NCBI RefSeq assembly: GCF_016461715.1
Contig: NZ_JAEMUI010000003.1
Span: 297,342-361,341, forward strand
Direction of reading: 5' to 3'
Source: Marinomonas spartinae
GTDB taxonomy: Bacteria; Pseudomonadota; Gammaproteobacteria; Pseudomonadales; Marinomonadaceae
DNA: 64,000 nt
The notes under the pieces were generated by a model. The model had not been told where the DNA came from and did not search any database. It was given only the letters and a program-made list of their open reading frames with translations. Shown here in pieces: positions 1 through 9,242 of the stretch. Each line of letters begins with the position of its first letter. Position 1 is the first letter of the stretch. The translations under genes and the position numbers were made by a program.

Positions 1-1491
1 TCTCGCTTTTTTACTTACACCAACTTGTTTATTGCCAGCATGTTGATATTGGTGTTAGCCGATAACTTATTACTGCTTTACCTTGGTTGGGAAGGCGTAG
101 GGTTATGCAGTTATTTACTGATTGGTTTCTATTATGAAGGTCGTGATAATCTCGCAGCGGCATTAAAAGCCTTCATCGTGACACGTGTTGGTGATGTCTT
201 TCTAGCCTTTGCGCTCTTTATTCTGTACACCCAGTTTGGCACGTTAAATATCGAAAAATTGGCCTCTATTGCGCCTGGCCAGGTTGCGGTGGGCTCGTCG
301 GTTATGTTTTGGGCAACCTTAATGTTGCTTGGTGGAGCGGTGGGTAAATCTGCTCAGTTACCATTGCAAACTTGGTTGGCTGACGCGATGGCAGGTCCAA
401 CGCCAGTGTCTGCCTTGATCCACGCTGCGACTATGGTGACCGCAGGTGTGTACTTGATTGCACGTACGCATACTTTGTTCTTATTGTCGCCAGAAGTGTT
501 GCACTTAGTCGGTATTATCGGCGCAATTACCTTAGTTATTGCCGGGTTTGCCGCGTTGGTTCAGACCGATATTAAACGTGTACTCGCATACTCCACCATG
601 AGTCAAATCGGTTATATGTTTTTGGCTTTAGGGGTACAAGCGTGGGATGCTGCGATTTTCCATTTAATGATTCACGCCTTCTTTAAAGCGTTATTGTTCT
701 TGTCTGCAGGGTCGGTCATTATCGCCTGTCACCACGAGCAAAATATCTTCAAAATGGGCGGGTTACGCAAACATATCCCATTCGTGTACACCTGCTTCTT
801 AGTCGGTGGTGGGGCCCTGGCGGCACTTCCGATTGTCACGGCAGGTTTCTACAGTAAAGATGAGATTCTTTCTGGTGCGCTGGCCACTGGGCATATCAAT
901 TTATTGACTGCTGGTTTGGTAGGGGCGTTTTTAACAGGCTTGTATACTTTCCGTATGATCTTCATTGCTTTCCATGGTCAAGACCAGATCAAGGCCACTC
1001 CGGGACGTGGTATTTCTCATTACCTTCCTCTGCTTGTTTTGATGGTCTTGTCTACTTTTGTTGGTGCTCTGATTAAGCAGCCTCTTGAAAAAGCGTTACC
1101 AGCGATGCCAGGGCATGAGTCTATGGTGGTGCAGTTGATTTCTGGTGGCTGTGCTATTGCTGGTGTCTTGATTGCCGCCTTCCTATGGCTAGGTGATAGA
1201 AGTTTGGTGAGTAAAATTGCCAAGACTGGTCTGGGTCGATTGTTGGGACAATACTGGTTTCATGCATGGGGCTTCGATTGGTTGTACGACCAGTTGTTTG
1301 TGCGACCTTACTTAGGCATTGCTCGTCTGCTTCGCCGAGACCCTATTAACGCAACGATAGACAGTCTTCGTTTTCTCGTGATCGGCTCTAATAAGGGGCT
1401 AGCTCTAAGTGAAAATGGCCAAGTTCGTTGGTATATCGCATCGATTGGAATGGGTGCGGTGGTCGTGTTAGGCCTATTGCTTTGGAGCTAA
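1..1491 (+). CDS. nuoL: NADH-quinone oxidoreductase subunit L (5' end outside window)
   Basis: Membrane proton-pumping subunit of respiratory complex I, of the Mrp-antiporter family. The frame is open from base 1, so the gene begins upstream; 496 codons plus stop are visible against a usual 600-650, so roughly the first fifth is missing. Family signatures are clear: the helix with LGWEGVGLCSYLL (conserved Glu), GKSAQLPLQTWLADAM, the PVSALIHAATMV stretch and TDIKRVLAYSTMSQIGYM. The C-terminus retains the long amphipathic tail and final helix typical of NuoL. It is followed after 51 bp by nuoM and then nuoN, the normal end of a nuo operon. The protein acts in the inner membrane. Identification is certain; the TTG at base 25 is an internal codon, not a start. 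Confidence 0.96.
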   Translation, partial: SRFFTYTNLFIASMLILVLADNLLLLYLGWEGVGLCSYLLIGFYYEGRDNLAAALKAFIVTRVGDVFLAFALFILYTQFGTLNIEKLASIAPGQVAVGSSVMFWATLMLLGGAVGKSAQLPLQTWLADAMAGPTPVSALIHAATMVTAGVYLIARTHTLFLLSPEVLHLVGIIGAITLVIAGFAALVQTDIKRVLAYSTMSQIGYMFLALGVQAWDAAIFHLMIHAFFKALLFLSAGSVIIACHHEQNIFKMGGLRKHIPFVYTCFLVGGGALAALPIVTAGFYSKDEILSGALATGHINLLTAGLVGAFLTGLYTFRMIFIAFHGQDQIKATPGRGISHYLPLLVLMVLSTFVGALIKQPLEKALPAMPGHESMVVQLISGGCAIAGVLIAAFLWLGDRSLVSKIAKTGLGRLLGQYWFHAWGFDWLYDQLFVRPYLGIARLLRRDPINATIDSLRFLVIGSNKGLALSENGQVRWYIASIGMGAVVVLGLLLWS

Positions 1492-1542
1492 TCCAGATGG
1501 GCTTTAGTGAGAGTTATCAATTGAAGAGGATCATATAACGCC

Positions 1543-3084
1543 ATGCTATTACCTTGGCTCATTCTCCTGCCTTTTATTGGCGGTTTGTTGTGTTGGCAGA
1601 GCGAACGCTTTAGTCGAGCGTTACCTCGTTGGATAGCCGTGCTCTCCATGGTGCTAACTTTATTATTATCACTGATGATGTGGGGGCAGGGGCATTTTTC
1701 ATTGGCCATGCCCCAGGGTATCCCGCAATGGCAATCTGAGTTTATTTTGCCGTGGATTCCTCGATTCGGTATTTCGTTTCATTTCGCGTTGGATGGCTTA
1801 TCACTGCTGATGGTGGTGTTAACGGCTTTTCTAGGCTTGCTTTCTATCGTGTGCTCTTGGAACGAAGTGGATAAGCGAGAAGGTCTTTTCCATCTCAATC
1901 TGTTGTGGATTGTCGGTGGTGTAATGGGGGTCTTCCTAGCGATCGATATGTTCCTATTCTTCTTCTTCTGGGAGATGATGCTGATTCCTATGTTCTTCTT
2001 GATCGCACTTTGGGGTCATAAGGGATCTGATGAGCGTACACGAATTGCAACCGCGATTAAGTTTTTCATCTACACCCAGGTCAGCGGCTTGGTTATGTTG
2101 GTGGCAATCATCGGTTTGGTGTTTGTGCATTATCGTGCAACAGGGGTTTGGACCTTTGATTATAACCATCTGATTGGCACCAAGATGAGCAGTCCAGTAG
2201 CTTACTTATTGATGCTTGGGTTCTTTGTTGCTTTTGCAGTGAAAATGCCTTTGATCCCATTGCACGGGTGGTTAGCGGATGCTCATGCTCAGTCGCCTAC
2301 TGCCGGTTCAGTAGATCTTGCTGGTTTGCTTCTGAAAACAGCGGCTTATGGCTTATTGCGCTTTGTGTTGCCATTCTTTCCACATGCTTCCGCCGAGTTT
2401 GCGCCGATTGCGATGTGGTTAGGGGTCATTAGTATTTTCTACGGAGCTTGGTTGGCCTTCTCTCAAACCGACATTAAGCGTTTGATTGCATACAGTAGTG
2501 TGTCCCATATGGGGTTCGTTATGGTGGCCATCTACACTGGCAGCCAGCTTGCTTATCAAGGTGCGATTGTCATGATGATCGCTCATGGTTTGTCTGCTGC
2601 TGGTCTATTCATTCTTTGTGGTCAGCTCTACGAGCGTATAGGCACACGAGACATGAGAGAGATGGGTGGCCTGTGGGGTCGTTTACGCTATATGCCCGGC
2701 TTGTCGCTGTTTTTTGCTGTCGCCTCTCTGGGTATGCCGGGAACAGGTAACTTTGTTGGTGAGTTTATGATGCTGTTTGGTAGTTATAAGGTTGTGCCTT
2801 TAATTACCATTATTTCGACGTTTGGCGTAGTGTTTGCGTCGGTTTACTCTCTCGTCATGATTCATCGTGCATACTATGGTGAAGCAAAATCGGACGCACC
2901 ATTGGCAGTTATGTCAATAAGAGAGTTTTCAATGATTCTTTCTTTAGTGGTGTTGTTAGTGTTGCTGGGTATCTTTCCGCAAGGTGTGCTTGAGACGTCT
3001 CATGCTGCGATTGCCAATATTCAGCATTATTTTATGACGGCTTCATCTCTATCAATCACAGGTACATCAACCACAGGGCTGTAA
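1543..3084 (+). CDS. nuoM: NADH-quinone oxidoreductase subunit M
   Basis: Second antiporter-like proton-pumping subunit of complex I, 513 aa, a normal length. About 14 hydrophobic segments are visible. The conserved Glu of the FFFFWEMMLIPMFFLI helix, the Lys in AFAVKMPLIPLHGWLADAH and the LLKTAAYGLLRF segment mark the proton channel, and TDIKRLIAYSSVSHMGFV is the shared family motif. A GAGGA-like ribosome site lies upstream of the ATG. It sits between nuoL (51-bp gap) and nuoN (6-bp gap), so it is co-transcribed with them. Confidence 0.97.
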   Translation: MLLPWLILLPFIGGLLCWQSERFSRALPRWIAVLSMVLTLLLSLMMWGQGHFSLAMPQGIPQWQSEFILPWIPRFGISFHFALDGLSLLMVVLTAFLGLLSIVCSWNEVDKREGLFHLNLLWIVGGVMGVFLAIDMFLFFFFWEMMLIPMFFLIALWGHKGSDERTRIATAIKFFIYTQVSGLVMLVAIIGLVFVHYRATGVWTFDYNHLIGTKMSSPVAYLLMLGFFVAFAVKMPLIPLHGWLADAHAQSPTAGSVDLAGLLLKTAAYGLLRFVLPFFPHASAEFAPIAMWLGVISIFYGAWLAFSQTDIKRLIAYSSVSHMGFVMVAIYTGSQLAYQGAIVMMIAHGLSAAGLFILCGQLYERIGTRDMREMGGLWGRLRYMPGLSLFFAVASLGMPGTGNFVGEFMMLFGSYKVVPLITIISTFGVVFASVYSLVMIHRAYYGEAKSDAPLAVMSIREFSMILSLVVLLVLLGIFPQGVLETSHAAIANIQHYFMTASSLSITGTSTTGL

Positions 3085-3090
3085 TTTTCC

Positions 3091-4551
3091 ATGAGCATTA
3101 GTATTCAACAGCTGGCCGCTTTCTCGCCACTTTTGATCGTTGATCTATCGGTCATTGTGGTGATGCTTGCCATTGCTTGGCGACGTTGTCATAAAATGAC
3201 GGCTGGTCTTAGTATAATTGGGCTTATTGCCGCGATATTGTCACTGTTTTTTGTTTCCGGTGAGATTCCGGCTCATCTAACGTCACTGCTACAAGTGGAT
3301 GGCTTTACCCTGTTTTATTCAGGTTTAGTGCTAATAGCGGGGCTCGCTACTTGTATCTTTGGCTATTCATGGTTGAAAGAACATCAAGATAATAAAGACG
3401 AATTTTATTTATTGGTATTAATTTCAACTGGTGGCGCTATTTTGCTGGCTTGTGCAAATCATATAGCCACACTGTTCTTAGGTATTGAGTTGGTCTCTTT
3501 GCCTTTGTTTGGTTTGGTTGGTTATGTTTTCCAGCAGAAGCCTTCGTTAGAAGCATCGATAAAGTATATGTTGCTATCGGCTGGGGCCTCGGCGTTTATG
3601 CTGTTTGGTATGGCGCTTTTGTATGCCGATACGGGGTCTTTGTCTTTTGCTGGTATTGCAAGTGGCTTAAGCCAAGGTGTGGCTCAACAGCCTTTGCTGT
3701 TGGTGGGGATCGGTATGTTGCTAGTAGGGATTTGCTTTAAGCTGTCCTTGGCGCCATTCCATTTATGGACACCCGATGTGTATCAAGGTGCGCCAGCTCC
3801 TGTTGCAACCTTCTTAGCAACCAGTAGTAAGATTGCGATTTTTGCTGTGTTGGTACGCATCTTTATTGAAGCGCCTTTGATTGATTTGCCATCAGTGAAA
3901 TTAGTTCTGAGTGTGATAGCAATTGCTTCGATTCTGTTTGGTAACTTTATGGCAGTTTCGCAAACGAATATTAAGCGTCTATTGGGGTATTCTTCCATTG
4001 CACACTTAGGCTATTTACTTATTGTGCTTGTGGCTATTAAAGACCGTCAATTGGCGATTGAAACAACGGGTGTGTATCTGGTTGGCTATCTATTCGCGAG
4101 CTTGGGTAGCTTTGGGGCAGTGAGTTTACTATCCAGTCCTAACAGAGGTCAGGATGTTGAGGAGATCTCCGACTACCGAGGCCTCTTTAAGCGTCGCCCA
4201 CTTATTGCCGTGGTTATGAGCCTTATGATGTTATCTTTGGCTGGTATTCCCATGACGCTTGGTTTCATCGGTAAGTTCTATGTTCTTGCTGTTGCGATGC
4301 AAGGTTCACTTTGGTGGTTAAGTGCCGCTGTGGTGGTGGGTAGTGCCATTGGTCTTTACTATTACTTGAGAGTGGCCATCAGTGTTTTCTTACCCTCTCT
4401 TAATAGTCATGTTGCAGACGTGGTTGAAACAAGCGGTTTTTCGACAAAAGCAGGTGCTTTGGTGCTGCTTGTCTCTGCCGCTGTTGTGGTTATCTTAGGG
4501 GTATACCCTCAACCATTGATTGACTGTGTTCTATTCGCTAAACCTTGGTAG
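3091..4551 (+). CDS. nuoN: NADH-quinone oxidoreductase subunit N
   Basis: Third antiporter-like subunit of complex I, 486 aa, the usual size. Visible signatures are [17 protein letters not shown] (conserved Glu), [20 protein letters not shown] (Lys and the HLW-DVYQGAP motif specific to NuoN) and [19 protein letters not shown]. It is predicted to have 13-14 transmembrane helices. The ATG lies 6 bp after the nuoM stop, so translation is probably coupled. It is the last gene of the operon: a strong bidirectional terminator follows about 60 bp later, then convergent purD. Confidence 0.97.
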   Translation: MSISIQQLAAFSPLLIVDLSVIVVMLAIAWRRCHKMTAGLSIIGLIAAILSLFFVSGEIPAHLTSLLQVDGFTLFYSGLVLIAGLATCIFGYSWLKEHQDNKDEFYLLVLISTGGAILLACANHIATLFLGIELVSLPLFGLVGYVFQQKPSLEASIKYMLLSAGASAFMLFGMALLYADTGSLSFAGIASGLSQGVAQQPLLLVGIGMLLVGICFKLSLAPFHLWTPDVYQGAPAPVATFLATSSKIAIFAVLVRIFIEAPLIDLPSVKLVLSVIAIASILFGNFMAVSQTNIKRLLGYSSIAHLGYLLIVLVAIKDRQLAIETTGVYLVGYLFASLGSFGAVSLLSSPNRGQDVEEISDYRGLFKRRPLIAVVMSLMMLSLAGIPMTLGFIGKFYVLAVAMQGSLWWLSAAVVVGSAIGLYYYLRVAISVFLPSLNSHVADVVETSGFSTKAGALVLLVSAAVVVILGVYPQPLIDCVLFAKPW

Positions 4552-4613
4552 TTTTGTTTATTGGGTAACCTAGGTGTTTGTCGTTGCCCAATACTCCAAT
4601 AAAAATGGACCAA

Positions 4614-4647
4614 TAAAAAAGGCTCGTCGGATGACGAGCCTTTTTTT
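4614..4647. terminator. Bidirectional terminator between nuoN and purD
   Basis: An 8-bp perfect stem (GGCTCGTC / GACGAGCC) is flanked by seven A on the left and seven T on the right, so it works as an intrinsic terminator in both directions. It sits between two convergent genes, after nuoN and 14 bases beyond the purD stop. Confidence 0.9.
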
Positions 4648-4660
4648 ACGAATGCGAATG

Positions 4661-5947
4661 TTATTTCTGTTCGCGAGCAATGGCACGATGACCAATGTCT
4701 GTGCGGAAGTAGACATTATCCCAAGACAATGTGTTAACCACTTCATAAGCTCCGGCTTGAGCGTCTGCAACGGTATCGCCTAGAGAGACGGCGCATAGTA
4801 CACGGCCGCCGTTGGTAACGGTTTTGCCATTTTGTATTGCTGTACCTGCTTGAAACACTTTCTGATGCGCAGGAAGAGAGGTGTCGAGACCGGAGATTAC
4901 ATCGCCTTTTGCGTAATCAGCCGGGTAGCCTCCAGCCGCTAATACCACGCCCAAACTGGCACGAGGATCCCAATCGGCTTCAACGGTGTCCAGTTCGCCA
5001 TTAATGGCCGCTAAACACATTTTCGCTAAATCTGAGCGTAAGCGCATCATGATTGGCTGTGTTTCAGGGTCGCCAAAACGGCAGTTATATTCTAGCGTTT
5101 TAGGAGTGCCATCAGGGGCAATCATCACTCCCGCATATAAGAAACCACGGTAACGGTTGCCTTCAGCATTCATACCTTTTACGGTTGGCATAATGACTTC
5201 ATTCATAATGCGATCATGGATTTCAGGCGTCACCACTGGGGCAGGAGAATAGGCACCCATGCCACCTGTATTAGGGCCTTTATCGCCGTTGTCACGGGCT
5301 TTATGATCCTGACTGCTGGCCATAGGAAGGACGCTTTCGCCATCCACCATACAGATAAAGCTGGCTTCTTCACCTACTAAGAATTCTTCGATAACAACTC
5401 GGCTGCCTGCATCACCAAAGGAGTTACCTTGTAACATGTCTTCCACTGCAGCAATGGCTTCGGCTTCGGTTTGTGCCAAAATTACCCCTTTACCAGCGGC
5501 TAGGCCATCCGCTTTGACAACGATTGGTGCACCCTGTTCTTTAATGTACGCGACAGCAGGCTCAATTTCTGTGAAGTTGCCATAGGCTGCGGTTGGTATA
5601 TTGTGACGAGCCAAAAAGTCTTTAGTAAAGGCTTTAGAACCTTCTAGTTGTGCTGCCGCCGCCGTTGGTCCGAAAATAGCTAGACCTTCTTTTTCGAAGG
5701 CGTCAACCACTCCAATAACTAGGGGGGCTTCCGGGCCAACAATGGTCAGATCGATGCTTTCTTCTTTCGCAAAAGCAACCAATTCTGCAATGTCTGTCAC
5801 ACCAATATTAACATTTTCGACTTTGTCTTCTGCTGCAGTGCCAGCATTGCCAGGCGCAACAAACACTGTGGTGACATCGTCTGATTGGGCAGTTTTCCAT
5901 GCTAGAGCATGTTCGCGACCGCCGTTACCAATAATAAGAACCTTCAT
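4661..5947 (-). CDS. purD: Phosphoribosylamine-glycine ligase
   Basis: Second step of purine synthesis: ATP-dependent joining of glycine to 5-phosphoribosylamine to give GAR. It is a cytoplasmic ATP-grasp enzyme of 428 aa, a normal length. The N-terminal motif IGNGGREHALAWK, the ATP-grasp lid region VVKADGLAAGKGV, GPNTGGMGAYSPAP and YNCRFGDPETQ (metal/ATP site) are all present. It lies 109 bp downstream of purH on the same strand, the common purHD arrangement, with a hairpin in the gap. It ends at a bidirectional terminator shared with nuoN. Confidence 0.97.
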   Translation of the reverse strand: MKVLIIGNGGREHALAWKTAQSDDVTTVFVAPGNAGTAAEDKVENVNIGVTDIAELVAFAKEESIDLTIVGPEAPLVIGVVDAFEKEGLAIFGPTAAAAQLEGSKAFTKDFLARHNIPTAAYGNFTEIEPAVAYIKEQGAPIVVKADGLAAGKGVILAQTEAEAIAAVEDMLQGNSFGDAGSRVVIEEFLVGEEASFICMVDGESVLPMASSQDHKARDNGDKGPNTGGMGAYSPAPVVTPEIHDRIMNEVIMPTVKGMNAEGNRYRGFLYAGVMIAPDGTPKTLEYNCRFGDPETQPIMMRLRSDLAKMCLAAINGELDTVEADWDPRASLGVVLAAGGYPADYAKGDVISGLDTSLPAHQKVFQAGTAIQNGKTVTNGGRVLCAVSLGDTVADAQAGAYEVVNTLSWDNVYFRTDIGHRAIAREQK

Positions 5948-5969
5948 TACTTTATCCTTTATATTGTCA

Positions 5970-5997
5970 GTCAGAGGTGAGTGTCGGCCTCTGACTT
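5970..5997 (-). other. Hairpin in the purH-purD gap
   Basis: A 9-bp perfect inverted repeat (AGTCAGAGG / CCTCTGACT) with a 10-base loop lies about 22 bases upstream of the purD start. It has no following T-run on the minus strand, so it is unlikely to be a full terminator. It could be an mRNA processing or stability element. The structure is seen; the function is a guess. Confidence 0.45.
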
Positions 5998-6056
5998 GTC
6001 ATTCAATAGCGTTCTTTAAGACAGCTCTTTCGTGGTGTCTTTTTTGTGACGTCTCT

Positions 6057-7637
6057 TTAGTGACGGAAGTGGCGCATACCAGTAAAGACCATTGCCATGC
6101 CAGCTTCGTCTGCCGCAGCGATGACTTCTGCATCACGCATTGAACCGCCTGGCTGAATGACAGCGGTAATGCCTGCCTGAGCCGCTGCATCAATACCATC
6201 ACGGAATGGGAAGAAGGCATCGGAGGCCATTACGGAGCCGGCCACTTCTAAGTTTTCATCCGCTGCTTTAATGCCAGCAATTTTGGCACTGTAAACTCGA
6301 CTCATTTGACCAGCGCCGACGCCGATGGTTTGTTCTGCTTTGGCATAGACAATAGCATTGGATTTAACGAATTTTGCAACTTTCCATGCAAACAATAAAT
6401 CGTTTAATTCTGCTTCGCTAGGTTGACGCTTAGAAACAATTTTAAGGTCATCAAGTGTGATGGTGCCATCGTCGCGGTCTTGAACTAACAAACCGCCGTT
6501 AACGCGTTTGTAGTCGAGTGCGGCTGGTTTGTCATTCGACCATTGGCCACATTCAAGCAAGCGTACGTTTTGTTTAGTCGCCACGACTTCTGCTGCTTCT
6601 TTGCTTACGCTTGGAGCAATGATCACTTCGACGAATTGACGATCAACAATAGCTTGGGCTGTTTGCGCATCCAGCTCTTGGTTGAAAGCGATGATACCAC
6701 CAAATGCTGAGGTTGGGTCTGTCTGGAAAGCCAGTTCATAGGCAGCTAATTGGTTGTTAGCCGTTGCTACGCCACAAGGGTTGGCGTGTTTAACAATCAC
6801 ACAAGCGGGCTTGTCAAAGCTCTTAACACACTCAAGGGCTGCATCCGTGTCGGCGATATTGTTGTAAGATAAGGCTTTACCTTGAAGTTGCTTCGCGGTG
6901 CTAATAGAAGCTTCTTTTGGGTTTGCTTCGACATAAAATGCGGCTTTTTGATGTGGGTTTTCGCCATAGCGCATTTCTTCTTGCTTATTGAATTGTAAGT
7001 TGAAGGTGCGTGCGAAATCCTCACTGCCACCGCTGACTTTTTTACCAAGGAAATTAGCAATTGCTCCATCGTAGTGGGCAGTATGCTCAAATGCTTTGAC
7101 TGCAAGGTCAAAACGTTGCTCGTAAGTCAGGCCACCCGCTTCTTTCAATGAGGTTAGAATCTCTTCGTAATGAGTTGGAGAAACGACAATGGCAACGTCT
7201 TTATGATTTTTGGCTGCTGAACGAACCATAGTAGGGCCACCGATGTCGATGTTTTCGATTGCCATTGGTAAATCACAATCAGGACGCTCAATGGTGGCTT
7301 CAAAGGGGTAAAGATTCACAACAACCATATCGATTTCGTCGATGCCATGTTCTTTCATGATGGCGCTGTCCATGTCGCGACGACCAAGAATGCCACCATG
7401 AACTTTTGGGTGTAGCGTCTTGACTCGGCCATCCATCATTTCAGGGAAACCTGTGTAATCGGATACTTCAGTCGCTTTGACATCGTTATCAAGTAGTAGG
7501 CGGTAAGTACCACCTGTTGATAAGATTTCAACGCCTTGGGCGGTTAGTTCACGAGCGAAATCGACAATGCCTGTTTTGTCGGAAACACTGATTAACGCGC
7601 GCTTGATTGGAGTAACTGTGTTGTGATTTGCCATCAT
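6057..7637 (-). CDS. purH: Bifunctional AICAR formyltransferase/IMP cyclohydrolase
   Basis: Catalyses the last two steps of IMP synthesis. At 526 aa it is a full-length bifunctional enzyme: an N-terminal MGS-like IMP cyclohydrolase domain (about residues 1-150, with [11 protein letters not shown] and STGGTYRLL) and a C-terminal formyltransferase domain. The conserved KHANPCGVA motif is at about residues 282-290 and [11 protein letters not shown] lies further on. Two adjacent ATG codons stand at the start and either could be used. It follows fis on the same strand but behind a terminator, so it probably has its own promoter in the short gap at about 7638-7690. No PurR-type palindrome was recognised there. 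Confidence 0.97.
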   Translation of the reverse strand: MMANHNTVTPIKRALISVSDKTGIVDFARELTAQGVEILSTGGTYRLLLDNDVKATEVSDYTGFPEMMDGRVKTLHPKVHGGILGRRDMDSAIMKEHGIDEIDMVVVNLYPFEATIERPDCDLPMAIENIDIGGPTMVRSAAKNHKDVAIVVSPTHYEEILTSLKEAGGLTYEQRFDLAVKAFEHTAHYDGAIANFLGKKVSGGSEDFARTFNLQFNKQEEMRYGENPHQKAAFYVEANPKEASISTAKQLQGKALSYNNIADTDAALECVKSFDKPACVIVKHANPCGVATANNQLAAYELAFQTDPTSAFGGIIAFNQELDAQTAQAIVDRQFVEVIIAPSVSKEAAEVVATKQNVRLLECGQWSNDKPAALDYKRVNGGLLVQDRDDGTITLDDLKIVSKRQPSEAELNDLLFAWKVAKFVKSNAIVYAKAEQTIGVGAGQMSRVYSAKIAGIKAADENLEVAGSVMASDAFFPFRDGIDAAAQAGITAVIQPGGSMRDAEVIAAADEAGMAMVFTGMRHFRH

Positions 7638-7690
7638 GGTTCTCGCAATTGGTTTTTACTAATTAAACAAGTGAGGGGGGCGATATAAAC

Positions 7691-7716
7691 AAAAAAAGGG
7701 CGAAAATCGCCCTTTT
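7691..7716 (-). terminator. Intrinsic terminator of the dusB-fis operon
   Basis: On the minus strand, a GGGCGA / TCGCCC stem with a 3-base loop is extended by A-T pairs and followed by seven T. It lies 10 bases beyond the fis stop and separates fis from purH. Confidence 0.88.
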
Positions 7717-7725
7717 AAAGTATCA

Positions 7726-8034
7726 CTATAACATACCGTACTGCTTCAGTTTCTTGCGCAACGTGCCTCGGTTTAACCCTAGGATTGTTGACGCTTTAGT
7801 CTGATTGTCTTTTGTGTAGCTCATGACAGACTCGAGCAGAGGTGCCTCAACCTCGGCTAAGACTAACTGATATAAGTCAGTCACTGGCTGCCCATCAAGA
7901 TGAGCGAAGTAGTTTTGCAGGGCTTTTTCAACATTATCACGTAGTGTTTGTGATTGTTCCGAAGAAGCGGCTTGAAACGTTTGAGTATGAGTTTGTTCTA
8001 CCACAGAATGACCTTCTAGTTTAAAGCTAACCAT
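7726..8034 (-). CDS. fis: DNA-binding protein Fis
   Basis: Nucleoid-associated factor that bends DNA and adjusts rRNA, recombination and many growth-phase promoters. It has 102 aa, close to the 98 aa of E. coli Fis. The core [19 protein letters not shown] and the C-terminal helix-turn-helix ([21 protein letters not shown], about residues 79-99) are nearly identical to enterobacterial Fis. The N-terminal 25 residues, the invertase-contact arm, are divergent. It lies 62 bp after dusB, the classic dusB-fis operon. No strong Shine-Dalgarno sequence precedes the ATG. The strong terminator downstream closes the unit. Confidence 0.96.
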   Translation of the reverse strand: MVSFKLEGHSVVEQTHTQTFQAASSEQSQTLRDNVEKALQNYFAHLDGQPVTDLYQLVLAEVEAPLLESVMSYTKDNQTKASTILGLNRGTLRKKLKQYGML

Positions 8035-8096
8035 TTATTAATGTATTGTTATGATAGATCAACAAGCCTGTGGCCGCTGACCATCGTAGCGCTACA

Positions 8097-9086
8097 TCAA
8101 GTACAAGGTTCGTTTGTCATATGACAAACAAAGAATTCGTTCAATTGATCGAGCTGTTCGCGCGTATTATTTATACGGTTAAATTGGCTGCGAAATTGTG
8201 TTTTGTCCGCTAACGTTTGTAAATACCAACCGACGTGTTTGCGAGCAATACGCACACCAAGGTAATCACCATAGAACTGGTGCAAGGCTTTCACATGGTT
8301 GGTAACAAGTTGTTGCACATCATCAAGAGAAGGAGGTGCTAACAGCTCGTTGGTTTGTAAATAGTGATTTATTTCGTTGAAAATCCATGGTCTTCCTTGA
8401 GCTGCACGACCAATCATGATGCCATCTGCTTGAGTGTAATCCTTCACAAATTTAGCAGATTTTGCATCAGTAATATCGCCATTGGCAAATACTGGGATAG
8501 ACAGATGTTGCTTGATTTCTGCTATCGTATCGTATTCGGCATGACCCTGAAACTTGCATTCTCGGGTACGTCCATGAATGGCTAGGGCTTGGATGCCAAT
8601 ATCTTGTGCCATTTTTGCCACGGCTAGACCATTCTTCTGATCTTTGCTCCAGCCTGTTCTAATTTTTAATGTGACAGGAACGTGAACACTATTTACAACC
8701 GATTCTAGTATCTCTCGAACAAGTGATTCGTCTTTGAGTAATGCTGAGCCAGCGGCTTTATTGCATACCTTTTTGGCGGGGCAGCCCATATTGATATCAA
8801 TGATCTGCGCGCCTAACTCAACATTTTGTTGAGCCGCTTGAGCCATCATTTCTGGATCCCCCCCCGCTATCTGAATAGATCTCGGGGAGACTTCATCATC
8901 ATGAATAAGACGATGACGACTCTTATTTGAGTTCCATAAACGAACATCGGAAGTGACCATTTCAGACACTACCAATCCAGCACCCTGTTGGCGGCATAGA
9001 CGGCGGAATGGCAAATCTGTTACGCCTGCCATCGGAGCAAGAATAACGGGTTTGTCAACGCGATATGGGCCAATAGCAAATGCCAT
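8097..9086 (-). CDS. dusB: tRNA-dihydrouridine synthase B
   Basis: FMN-dependent reductase that makes dihydrouridine in the tRNA D-loop. It has 329 aa and a TIM-barrel fold. Visible motifs are ILAPMAGVTDLPFR at the N-terminus (FMN site), INMGCPAKKVCNKAAGSALL carrying the catalytic cysteine, LKIRTGW, and HGRTRECKFQGHAEYD. The C-terminal helical tRNA-binding domain ends with HMTNEPCT. It is first in the dusB-fis operon. A 17-bp hairpin separates it from the DUF3426 gene upstream, so a promoter probably lies at about 9087-9200. Confidence 0.95.
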   Translation of the reverse strand: MAFAIGPYRVDKPVILAPMAGVTDLPFRRLCRQQGAGLVVSEMVTSDVRLWNSNKSRHRLIHDDEVSPRSIQIAGGDPEMMAQAAQQNVELGAQIIDINMGCPAKKVCNKAAGSALLKDESLVREILESVVNSVHVPVTLKIRTGWSKDQKNGLAVAKMAQDIGIQALAIHGRTRECKFQGHAEYDTIAEIKQHLSIPVFANGDITDAKSAKFVKDYTQADGIMIGRAAQGRPWIFNEINHYLQTNELLAPPSLDDVQQLVTNHVKALHQFYGDYLGVRIARKHVGWYLQTLADKTQFRSQFNRINNTREQLDQLNEFFVCHMTNEPCT

Positions 9087-9201
9087 ATTGTTCCTGAATA
9101 CTAAATCGAATGTTAAAGATCGGCGACACTGTCGAGCGGGCGTGAATAATACCTAGTCGATAGAGATTTTTGAAGTCTTGACAGAGAAAAAATTGACTAA
9201 A

Positions 9202-9242
9202 TTTTGTGCTTATTTTGCATCTGCAGCAAAATAAGCACAAAA
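9202..9242 (-). terminator. Long perfect hairpin after the DUF3426 gene
   Basis: A perfect 17-bp inverted repeat (arms 9202-9218 and 9226-9242, 7-base loop) begins directly at the stop codon of the zinc-ribbon/DUF3426 gene. On the minus strand it is followed by an AT-rich stretch with TTT, then TTTTTT about 10 bases later. This fits a terminator or attenuator that isolates dusB-fis from prmA and the DUF3426 gene. Confidence 0.7.
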